A stretch of DNA of 32,457 nt from Candidatus Ventrenecus stercoripullorum (lineage in GTDB: Bacteria > Bacillota_I > Bacilli_A > RF39 > UBA660): the NCBI GenBank assembly GCA_018712835.1, contig DVGF01000053.1, forward strand, positions 1-32,457, read 5' to 3'. Of the stretch, positions 8,544 to 16,822 are shown piece by piece. The notes below the pieces were generated by a model that had not been told where the DNA came from, did no database searches, and saw nothing but the letters and a program-made list of their open reading frames with translations. The position numbers and the translations under genes were made by a program. Numbering within the stretch: position 1 is the stretch's first letter; every line of letters starts with the position of its first letter.

Positions 8544-10357
8544 TATTTCTCACTCCCGCTCAATATTGAAAGGAAAGCTTCTTGTGGAACTTCAACACTT
8601 CCGATCATTTTCATTTTTTTCTTTCCTTCTTTTTGTTTTTCTAATAATTTTCTTTTTCTTGTAATATCTCCGCCATAACATTTTGCTAAAACATTCTTTT
8701 TCATTGCTGATATATTTTCTCTGGCAATGACTTTTGAACCAATACTAGCTTGAATTGGAATTTGGAATAATTGACGAGGAATGACTTCTTTTAGTTTTTC
8801 GACAATGGCACGGCCTCTTTGGTAGGCGAAATCTTTATGAACAATGATAGATAATGCATCTACAATTTCGCCGTTTAATAGAATATTCATTTTCACAAGA
8901 TTGCTTTCTTTGTAACCACAAATTTCATAGTCGAAAGAAGCATAGCCTTTGGTGTAACTTTTTAATTTATCAAAGAAATCATATACTACTTCTGATAAAG
9001 GTATTTCATAATGGATATTTACTCTTGTCTCATCGATGTATTCTAGAGATTTATAAATTCCTCTTTTGTTTTGACAAAGTTCCATAATTGGGCCAATATA
9101 TTCGCTAGGAACAATAATATTGGTATAAATATATGGTTCTTCTATTTTAGAAATTTTTACTTGTTCTGGCATTTTGTTTGGGCTATCAATATCTAGAATT
9201 TCGCCGTTAGTCATTGTTACTTTGTAGATAACGCTTGGACTTGTAGCAATTACTGGAATGTTAAATTCTCGTTCGAGTCTTGTTGTAATAATATCCATAT
9301 GTAGTAATCCTAAGAAACCTACTCGGAACCCAAAGCCTAGGGCATCACTTGTTTCTGGTTCGATTGTAAGGGCAGCATCGTTTAATTTTAGTTTTTCAAA
9401 CGCTTCTTTTAAAGCTTCATAACGATTTGGCTCTACTGGAAATATTCCTGAGTATACCATTGGTTTCATTGGTTTATATCCTTGGATTAGAGTTTCGGCT
9501 CCTTTTGTAGCAAGGGTAATAGTATCTCCTACTTGAACTTTTGAAATATCTTTAATAGAGGCCGCAAAGTAGCCTACCATTCCACTTTTTAACACATTCT
9601 CATGTTGTTCTTTTGGGGTATGGATACCAAGTTCTGTTACTTCAAATTTAGACTCGCTAGCCATTAAAAGAATTTCATCTTTGTTTTTTAAAACTCCATC
9701 TTCTATTTTAATTAGCCCTACTACCCCTTTATATGGGTCAAAATAAGAGTCGAAAATTAAGGCTCTTAAAGGGGCATTGTTGTTTATTTTTGGGGCTGGA
9801 ATATCTTCGATTACTCTTTCGATTAATTCTTTTACTCCAACACCAGTTTTTCCAGAGCACAAAAGAATTTCTTCGTCTTTAAAACCTAATACTTTTTTGA
9901 GTTCTTCTTTGACTTTTGGAATGTTTGCGTTTGGTAAGTCTATTTTATTAATTACAGGAATAATTTTTAAATCTGCAGATAAAGCAAGATAGAGATTGGC
10001 AAGAGTCTGGGCTTCTATTCCTTGGGCTGCATCTACTACCAATATGGCTCCTTCACAAGCAGCAAGACTACGACTTACTTCATAGGAAAAGTCGACATGG
10101 CCCGGAGTATCAATTAAATTTAATAAATATTGGTTTCCGTGATACTCATAATTTAAAGAAACGGCGTTTAATTTAATGGTAATTCCTCTTTCTCTTTCTA
10201 AATCCATGCTATCTAAAACTTGATCAACCATTTCTCTTTTTTCAATGGCTCCTGTTATTTCTAAAATACGGTCTGCCAATGTACTTTTTCCATGGTCTAT
10301 ATGAGCTATAATTGAAAAATTACGAATATTTTCTTGGTTGGGAAATAACACTTTCAT
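8543..10357 (-). CDS. lepA: Elongation factor 4 (LepA)
   Basis: [24 protein letters not shown]..., [34 protein letters not shown]; full-length 604 aa with the LepA C-terminus. Confidence 0.97.
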   Translation of the reverse strand: MKVLFPNQENIRNFSIIAHIDHGKSTLADRILEITGAIEKREMVDQVLDSMDLERERGITIKLNAVSLNYEYHGNQYLLNLIDTPGHVDFSYEVSRSLAACEGAILVVDAAQGIEAQTLANLYLALSADLKIIPVINKIDLPNANIPKVKEELKKVLGFKDEEILLCSGKTGVGVKELIERVIEDIPAPKINNNAPLRALIFDSYFDPYKGVVGLIKIEDGVLKNKDEILLMASESKFEVTELGIHTPKEQHENVLKSGMVGYFAASIKDISKVQVGDTITLATKGAETLIQGYKPMKPMVYSGIFPVEPNRYEALKEAFEKLKLNDAALTIEPETSDALGFGFRVGFLGLLHMDIITTRLEREFNIPVIATSPSVIYKVTMTNGEILDIDSPNKMPEQVKISKIEEPYIYTNIIVPSEYIGPIMELCQNKRGIYKSLEYIDETRVNIHYEIPLSEVVYDFFDKLKSYTKGYASFDYEICGYKESNLVKMNILLNGEIVDALSIIVHKDFAYQRGRAIVEKLKEVIPRQLFQIPIQASIGSKVIARENISAMKKNVLAKCYGGDITRKRKLLEKQKEGKKKMKMIGSVEVPQEAFLSILSGSEK

Positions 10358-10386
10358 CAGTAAATCACCTTCGTTTATTGTACACT

Positions 10387-10413
10387 AAAAAAAAAGAGAA
10401 GTAAACTCTTTTT
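10387..10413 (-). terminator. Intrinsic terminator downstream of the frameshifted surface-protein gene
   Basis: Minus strand AAAAAGAGTTTACTTCTCTTTTTTTTT: 8-bp stem plus T-run. Confidence 0.65.
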
Positions 10414-11985
10414 AAGCAATGCGATATGGGTTCAAAGAGGTACCATCACCCTGTTTTAGGCTATTTGGCTTAAGGTTAATCACAGGACGGACGCCTCTTA
10501 ATGAAACATTTACTTTGCTGGAATAATATAGATTTCCATATGATGGCACACTACGGACATTTGCATCTGATCCATCAAAATTTTTCGGCGACATGGTCCA
10601 GTAATGGTTCCATGTATATAAGTAAAAAGTATAATTATTAGTATAAGCTCCTCCGGCTAAAATTGTTTCATCGTCCGTTGGTAACCCAACTGAATATGTT
10701 AAATTTCCGTTTCCTAATTGTATATCATTTACAGTAAAACGATCATTTTTTTCACACATTTTAAGTTTACCCCTGCTGATGTTGGTATTGCGTAATTATA
10801 ATCTGCTATTGTTGTTCCTACTCCTGTTCCACTGATAAGGCTCCTATCATTGCAAAATATGGTATCACTCACATAATTTGCATACCCTTTATCTTCAATA
10901 TTTGTTTTATACCAATTATCAACTACTATTTTTATAGTACTATTATTGATATTTGCATGGGTTTCTTCATAGGTACTTGCATTAGTCGCTCCATACATAT
11001 ATCCAACGTAGGCATTATCGTTTGCTAACGTATTATACGCACTTGTTCCAATTTGGGTATAATCTGTGTCTCCATCATCATAGCCATTGGCTAATACTTC
11101 TTCTTTATTGTCTAAATTATCTATCACATTTGCATCTCCGGCATAGATCATACGGATGGAGCCATTGCCATTCACCCGCAATATTCTCCAATAAAAACCA
11201 GCAAACTTTACCCAATTATTGTCTGGTGTTCCTCTAAAGTAGTAGCTTGTGCCGTAGTCATCTAGGGCACTGCAAAGTAAACTTTTTTCTCTCTCACTAC
11301 TTGTGACATTTACTGTTCCATCTTCGTTTACGGTAGGACAAGCTCCTGTGGTATCTACATTTGCAATGATACTACATTGGATAGAATCTTCGCCATACTC
11401 ACTTACACACTTCTCATAATCGGTTGGAATGTGGTCTATGTAGTTTGCTGTTACTGTGATCTTTGCTATGATACTTTTTCCTACGACTGGATCATTTAAT
11501 GTTACGTTTTCATCTAACCATAATCTTAAGTTGTATGTTTTTTCTTCATTTTGTTCTAGATATCCTGTTGTTAGTTCATAAGATGCATAAGCATTTGATA
11601 GAGTTGGTTCTACTACTTCGTTACTACTTAATAAATTCGGAGTATTTTCGTCTAAAACCACTTTTAAATATTGAGGATCTAGTCTATTATCTTCTGTTAC
11701 TGTATCTAGTAATTCTAAATTTATGTTGTATGATGCATAAGACGCACATTTATTTTGAATGGTAAAGGTATATGGTGTAGTTTGCATTCCTTCTTCGTCA
11801 TATAAAGGAAATGTGTTTTCTAAAGTGATCATATCTTTTTCGTTTGTAAGTGTAATTTCAAAACAATCTGCTGTGATTCTATTTGTATCTGTTTGGGATA
11901 AAGTTCTTCGCCACAAAGCATAGCTTATCCCTATAATACACATCATACTTATCAAGACTAAAACTATTAATACTTTCTTTTTCAT
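10412..11985 (-). pseudogene. TasA/SipW-substrate-like surface protein, split by one frameshift (ORFs 10729-11985 and 10412-10759)
   Basis: N-terminus MKKKVLIVLVLISMMCIIGISYALWRRTLSQTDTNRITADCFEITLT; upstream ORF ends ..GVNLKCVKKMIVLL*, downstream frame continues ..NDRFTVNDIQLGNGNLTYSVGL...YWTMSPKNF...GVRPVINLKP...GDGTSLNPYRIA. One extra A in (or a -1 slip on) the A7 run (plus-strand T7, 10746-10752) gives LKCVKKNDRFTVND in one frame. Confidence 0.75.
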
Positions 11986-12001
11986 AAAGTTCTCCTTTAT
12001 T

Positions 12002-12037
12002 GGTATCTATCTGATACCTTTTCTATGATTATCATAG
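12002..12037. promoter_or_regulatory. Candidate operator region in the divergent promoter between the surface protein and the XRE regulator
   Basis: GGTATC-TATCT-GATACC inverted repeat (12002-12018) followed by the perfect 15-bp palindrome CTATGATTATCATAG (12023-12037). Confidence 0.4.
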
Positions 12038-12120
12038 CATTCTCTAAAGGTATCCGTCAACTACCATTTTTAACTTTTCAAAATATTTCATAGTAATGTA
12101 ATAAGCATGAGGAGAAAGAT

Positions 12121-12351
12121 ATGAAATTAAATGCAAATCAATATGAACCAAAAGATATTTTTAAAATACTTAGAGAATGGACAGGACTTACTCAAGAACA
12201 GTTAGGTGCAGAGCTTGGAAAAAAAGGACGTTCTTGGGCTAAGGGTATTGAAAGTGGTAAAAATCGTTATTACTTTTCTGATATTTTAGAACTTGCTAAA
12301 AAACATAATATTGTGATTACATTTGAAAAAAATAATAAGAAAGATGCCTAA
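12121..12351 (+). CDS. XRE-family HTH transcriptional regulator
   Basis: IFKILREWTGLTQEQLGAELGKKGRSWAKGIESGKNRYYFSDILELAKKHNI is a HTH_3-like pattern; AGGAGA RBS upstream. Confidence 0.8.
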   Translation: MKLNANQYEPKDIFKILREWTGLTQEQLGAELGKKGRSWAKGIESGKNRYYFSDILELAKKHNIVITFEKNNKKDA

Positions 12352-12366
12352 TATCTTTCTTATTTT
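12334..12366 (+). terminator. Intrinsic terminator of the XRE regulator gene
   Basis: AATAAGAAAGAT-gcctaat-ATCTTTCTTATT then TT; 12-bp perfect stem. Confidence 0.65.
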
Positions 12367-12431
12367 GTTATACAAAACACTGCATATAATGGCACTGATT
12401 TGACGTTATTTTCAAAGCCAAAATTTTTTTC

Positions 12432-12476
12432 GTACATTTTGTACAGTTTTTTTGTGTTTTTTCGTACATTTTGTAC
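12432..12476. repeat. Two copies of the dyad GTACA-TTT-TGTAC, 32 bp apart
   Basis: GTACATTTTGTAC at 12432-12444 and 12464-12476, each preceded by a TTTTTTCG tract. Confidence 0.6.
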
Positions 12477-12491
12477 GTTTTTTCGGGTTTT

Positions 12492-12824
12492 TTATGTAAA
12501 TAACATCTTAAAAATATTTACTACTTCATTAATCCCTTTTGACATAAAGTCTTCAATAGCACTGGAAAAGGCATATCCTGCTTTGGTTGTTTGATTGGAG
12601 TAATCTTGGTAGTTGTCCGTTAAATAGTCATTGATATCGACGTTTTTTCCGTTTCTTACATCTTCTTCAAACTGTCTGATTGCTTCGTTTGTAATTGTTG
12701 TTTTTTCGCTTAGTTTGGCTTCGTAATATCCTGTTGAAATTGCAATTGTTAAAGAAATATAAAGAATAAATAAAATTCCTAATAATTTTAGTACCCAAGT
12801 TCCTTTATTCTTTTTCTTTTCCAT
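12492..12824 (-). CDS. Small single-TM protein encoded directly downstream of spoIIP
   Basis: 110 aa; TM VLKLLGILFILYISLTIAIS; start lies 3 nt after the spoIIP stop. Confidence 0.55.
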   Translation of the reverse strand: MEKKKNKGTWVLKLLGILFILYISLTIAISTGYYEAKLSEKTTITNEAIRQFEEDVRNGKNVDINDYLTDNYQDYSNQTTKAGYAFSSAIEDFMSKGINEVVNIFKMLFT

Positions 12825-12827
12825 AGT

Positions 12828-13781
12828 TCACCCAATCATTTCTTTTAAAGACACTGCAAGTATATGAATTGTGTTTGTCACTTCACTTATTTTATTATAT
12901 GAGCCACCTATTTCAAATAGAAGTGTATTGGGAGAAAAATCTTGGTTGTAGATGCCGTTGACACCTGATCCTCCTTTTTTGATAATTCCCCGTGTAATAT
13001 TGGGAACTTTTTGATTTAAAATTGTATTTAGTTTTTCTGCCAGTAAGAGGTTTTGTTCATAGTTTTCGTGGTCCGTTCCAATGACAAAGAGAATTTTTGC
13101 GTATGTTGTCCCTTCATAGGTTATCACAGAGCTTTCGTAAGGAATAGAGTCTCTATGAATATCGAAAAAGTACTCTAGTGTTCCATTTTTTTCTAATGCA
13201 TCTGTCATTAGGAGTTTACTTGCTTCATAGCTGGAAGCGTAATTCCAATTATTGGCTTTTAATACTTCTGTAATTGGATTTGTTTCGGCAATGGTATTTA
13301 GGCCAAGGTTGTTTAGTTCTTCTCTTAAACGATAGTTTGCAAGCATCACAGTTGGTACGACGTCATGGCTATCTAAGGTATCTCCGTTATACTCTTCTCC
13401 TTGATGGGAGTTGTATAAATAAATTCGAGGATTTTCTTTGTTTTCTTCTGGCGTTGGGTCTGGTGTATATTCTTGAGGAGATTTGCTTCCATCATATTCG
13501 TCTTCCTCTAGTTCTTGTCTTCCAATCGTGTAATCTAGTAAAAAATCTAAGATGTCTTTTTGTTCGTTTTGTTCATGCTTTGAAGAAAAAAGATTGGTAT
13601 TTAGCATAAATGTTAAAACGCTTTCTTTAGAGAAGAAAGAAGAAAAATAAGAGAGAAAAAAGGCAAATGATAGGATTATTAGAAAACATATTGCATAGAG
13701 CTCTAATCTTTTGTTTTTGTTTTTTTTACTTTTAAATCGCTTTGCCATAGTATCACCAGTTTTATTATATAAAGGTTCCAA
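12828..13781 (-). CDS. spoIIP: Stage II sporulation protein P (SpoIIP amidase)
   Basis: IYLYNSHQGEEY, SYEASKLLM, FFDIHRDSI, ILFVIGTDHENYEQNLLLAEKL, GIYNQDFSPNTLLFEIGGSYN; N-terminal TM. Confidence 0.88.
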   Translation of the reverse strand: MEPLYNKTGDTMAKRFKSKKNKNKRLELYAICFLIILSFAFFLSYFSSFFSKESVLTFMLNTNLFSSKHEQNEQKDILDFLLDYTIGRQELEEDEYDGSKSPQEYTPDPTPEENKENPRIYLYNSHQGEEYNGDTLDSHDVVPTVMLANYRLREELNNLGLNTIAETNPITEVLKANNWNYASSYEASKLLMTDALEKNGTLEYFFDIHRDSIPYESSVITYEGTTYAKILFVIGTDHENYEQNLLLAEKLNTILNQKVPNITRGIIKKGGSGVNGIYNQDFSPNTLLFEIGGSYNKISEVTNTIHILAVSLKEMIG

Positions 13782-13797
13782 ATAAAAAAATGTCGTT

Positions 13798-15021
13798 TTA
13801 AGACATTTCTTTCATACTAGCTTTATGTTCAATTCTAGCCCAGCCTAAATCTTTTTTGGTTAAGGCAACAACGAAGCAATGTAAGTATGAGGCTAAGAAG
13901 ATTGGATGATAAAATAATACACCTAGAATTACTTTGTAGGATAATTCTGTTTCTTTAACAACCATCCATAGTAGTATTCCCGTTAATAAGACAAGGACTA
14001 GATAGATTACTAATAATAAAGTGCTTAGATAAAATAATGTATTTAACGATAAATGAAAGCCAATATTCCATAGAGCATTTATTAGATATAGTAGTAATCC
14101 GACTACTAAAAATAAAGCAGGAATAATTCCGGTTGTCATTTCGGTTAGAGACCCTGGATTGTTTGGATGTTTTTTTAATTTTTCTTTCATCAATGGTCTA
14201 TAATGTAGCCAGTTTGTTAAATATCCTTTAATCCATCTGCTTCTTTGGTTTACGCTTTGTTTGTAGGTAGTTGGTTGTTCATCATAGAATTTTGCTTTTT
14301 CTTGATAATGGGTTGATATGCCATGTAATGTATAATATAAGCTACTTTCGTAGTCTTCTGTTAATGAGTGAAAAGGAAATGTCCCCCACTCTTTGATGTA
14401 TTTTCCGTGGATATAATATCCCGTTCCTGATAAAATGAGGTTTCCTTGATGTTTTAAGGAGTTACGGTTACGAAGTTCATTAATCATGAAAAAAGTGAGG
14501 CCAGCACTTACCGGGAAATAATGATCTTTGTTTTTTAAGGCACGATAGCCAGTGGAAACGGCATAACCATTTTGATAATCTTCTAACATATACTCTATAA
14601 AATGGGGATCTAAGATGTTGTCAGCATCAAATATAAAGTATAAGTCATAGAATTTCTTTTTCTTATTTAGGTCTTCGACCATTTCTTGTAAGGCGTATCC
14701 TTTTGTTTTTCCTTCTAAGTGTTGTCTTACAAAGTAGTTCATGTGATGTTTTTTGGCAATTTCTACTGTTTTATCTTCTTTGCTTTCTACGATAATGTAA
14801 ATATTCTTGCTAGGAATTTTATGGGTCTGGGTCTCAATCGAACATAGTAGTTCTTCAATGACTTTGGACTCATTTCGTGCCGGTATGAAAACGGCTATAT
14901 CCGGATTTTCTTTAATATCGGTTTCTTTTTTTAATTCGTTTTTTCTTCTTCCAAAGAATAATTTTATTTCATAGAAAAAAGCTATTAAAATAAATAGTGT
15001 TCCTAAACTGTATATAATCAA
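13798..15021 (-). CDS. Family 2 glycosyltransferase, membrane-associated
   Basis: IAVFIPARNESKVIEELLCSIETQ, IFDADNILDPHFIEYML, TEDYESSLYY, QRSRWIKGY; C-terminal TM helices. Confidence 0.8.
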   Translation of the reverse strand: MIIYSLGTLFILIAFFYEIKLFFGRRKNELKKETDIKENPDIAVFIPARNESKVIEELLCSIETQTHKIPSKNIYIIVESKEDKTVEIAKKHHMNYFVRQHLEGKTKGYALQEMVEDLNKKKKFYDLYFIFDADNILDPHFIEYMLEDYQNGYAVSTGYRALKNKDHYFPVSAGLTFFMINELRNRNSLKHQGNLILSGTGYYIHGKYIKEWGTFPFHSLTEDYESSLYYTLHGISTHYQEKAKFYDEQPTTYKQSVNQRSRWIKGYLTNWLHYRPLMKEKLKKHPNNPGSLTEMTTGIIPALFLVVGLLLYLINALWNIGFHLSLNTLFYLSTLLLVIYLVLVLLTGILLWMVVKETELSYKVILGVLFYHPIFLASYLHCFVVALTKKDLGWARIEHKASMKEMS

Positions 15022-15728
15022 TCTCGCACCTCTATTACTACCATATTCGCATAACTTTCTTTTAACACTTCATCCGGATAATATTTGTCAAAAAATTCTC
15101 CAACAACTGTAAATGGTGGAACGCCGTTATGCCTTAATTGTTGACGGATTAAGGCTCCCCAAGAAACAGCAAAATCAATTGCTAGTAAAACGATTAGAAT
15201 ATTGGTTAGTATCTTACCGAACTTTTCTGGTAAGGACTCGACGATAGATGAAATTGTTGGATAGACAATTTTTACTAGAACGACCGCTAGTAATCCCCAG
15301 ACAATCATGAAAGGGATAGTTGTTCGGCCATTGATATTTAATAGTTCGTTGGTATAGTCCCAAGATACAGTTCCTAAGAATGTTTCTTGTAAAAAACTCA
15401 CAATATATTCAAATCCACCACCAATTAAACCACCATATAAAAGAGTTTGCCAATCAGGGCGTTTTTTTCTTCCTAATGCTAAAATCATTAAGACTGCCCC
15501 AAAACCATAAATTGGTGAGATAGGACCGTATATTACTCCTCTTCTTAGTTGCCAAACCACTTCGTGATGGTAGTGATAATGAACCACTAAGTTTAATATT
15601 TCTTCATAATATGCTCCAAAGACACAGCCAAATAAAAAAATCCAGAACACTTTATAAAAGCACATACCTTCTGCAAATTTCTTTTTTGGTGCGACATTTG
15701 TTAATTCTTTATTTTTCATATCACACAT
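15018..15728 (-). CDS. Putative ABC-transporter permease-like membrane protein (CmpB-type)
   Basis: GCVFGAYYEEIL...RRGVIYGPISPIYGFGAVLMIL...GGLIGGGFEYIVSFLQETFLGTVSWDYT, multi-TM. Confidence 0.65.
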   Translation of the reverse strand: MCDMKNKELTNVAPKKKFAEGMCFYKVFWIFLFGCVFGAYYEEILNLVVHYHYHHEVVWQLRRGVIYGPISPIYGFGAVLMILALGRKKRPDWQTLLYGGLIGGGFEYIVSFLQETFLGTVSWDYTNELLNINGRTTIPFMIVWGLLAVVLVKIVYPTISSIVESLPEKFGKILTNILIVLLAIDFAVSWGALIRQQLRHNGVPPFTVVGEFFDKYYPDEVLKESYANMVVIEVRD

Positions 15729-15811
15729 CCATATCTATATGACATTTTATCATAGGTATTTATAAATAACAAGTCTTCAAAAAATTACAATTTTGAAACC
15801 CAAAGTCAATT

Positions 15812-15850
15812 AAAAAAGAAACGATAGGCTTTGCTATTGTTTCTTTTTTA
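15812..15850 (-). terminator. Intrinsic terminator downstream of dtd
   Basis: AAAAAAGAAACgATAGgctttgCTATtGTTTCTTTTTT. Confidence 0.7.
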
Positions 15851-16285
15851 TTCGATTTCCATTAGGATAGTTGTTGGACCGACATTTGTGAGAGTTACAT
15901 CCATGTCTGCACCAAAGATACCGGTTTCCACGGTGATTTCTTTTTGTAATTCTTCGTTCCATAATTCATAAAGTTTTTTTGCTTCGGTACCATTTAAGGC
16001 TTTGATATAACTCGGGCGATTTCCTTTTTTTGTATCTCCATATAGCGTGAATTGGGATACGGAAAGTATGGAACCACCGACATCTAAAACACTTTTGTTC
16101 ATGACCCCGTTTTCATCTGGAAATATTCGTAAGTTTAATACTTTGTGAGCTATTTTTTTGATTTGTTCTAGTCCATCTGTATCTGTAAATCCTACTAAAA
16201 TCATTAGACCGGACTCAATTTTTCCAACGATTTTTCCTTCCACTTTTACTTCGGCATCTCTTGCTCTTTGAACGACTACTTTCAT
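15848..16285 (-). CDS. dtd: D-aminoacyl-tRNA deacylase
   Basis: MKVVVQRARDAEVKVEGKIVGKIESGLMILVGF...SQFTLYGDTKKGNRPSY...TGIFGADMDVTLTNVGPTTILME. Confidence 0.95.
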   Translation of the reverse strand: MKVVVQRARDAEVKVEGKIVGKIESGLMILVGFTDTDGLEQIKKIAHKVLNLRIFPDENGVMNKSVLDVGGSILSVSQFTLYGDTKKGNRPSYIKALNGTEAKKLYELWNEELQKEITVETGIFGADMDVTLTNVGPTTILMEIE

Positions 16286-16821
16286 TTTGCATCCTCGAAT
16301 ACTAATGGTGTTTTGTCAGGGTCTATATGATAAATTTCCCGATAGATAGAGTCAACATCTAGGGTTGTCAGTTTTTCTTCTTGGTAGGAAATACATTTTA
16401 AGAACTCTTTGACCGCATCTTCATCTTTGCCTTCTATTTCGACATAAGTAGGAATGTGAGGCCACGTATCAATGTCTATTTCAACATCTTGGTACATGTA
16501 ACGAGTTCGTTTGTTTTCTTGGGTATCTCTGGGTATATATCCTAATTCTTCTAAAATCTCTTTGGTCTTTTCAAAGTCTGATACGACAATTTCTAGTTCT
16601 CTTGTGCCATCAATCTTTTTGTTATCAATGATTTCTTTGATTGTTAAGGTAGTTTCTTCTCCACTTGTTCGTAAGCGTATCCATTTGCCGACTTTGGCAG
16701 GATGAAAATCATAGACACAACGTTTGTAAAAGTATTCGCCTTTCTTTGTTGCGCCTAGTTTTTCGATTTGTTCTATGAATTTTTCTTTGTCAATTTCCAA
16801 AATTCTAATTTCTGATTCCAT
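16282..16821 (-). CDS. CYTH-domain protein (class IV adenylate cyclase/triphosphatase superfamily)
   Basis: N-terminal ESEIR (ExExK/R), WIRLRT, LTIKE, ELEIVV, KRTRY, VEIDIDTWPHIPTYVEIEG; ATGA overlap with dtd. Confidence 0.8.
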   Translation of the reverse strand: MESEIRILEIDKEKFIEQIEKLGATKKGEYFYKRCVYDFHPAKVGKWIRLRTSGEETTLTIKEIIDNKKIDGTRELEIVVSDFEKTKEILEELGYIPRDTQENKRTRYMYQDVEIDIDTWPHIPTYVEIEGKDEDAVKEFLKCISYQEEKLTTLDVDSIYREIYHIDPDKTPLVFEDAK

Positions 16822-16822
16822 T

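Noticed and set aside
12400-12594. ORF of 64 aa on + strand
   Set aside because: Phe-rich reading of the T-rich repeat spacer and antisense of the spoIIP partner gene; no family resemblance.
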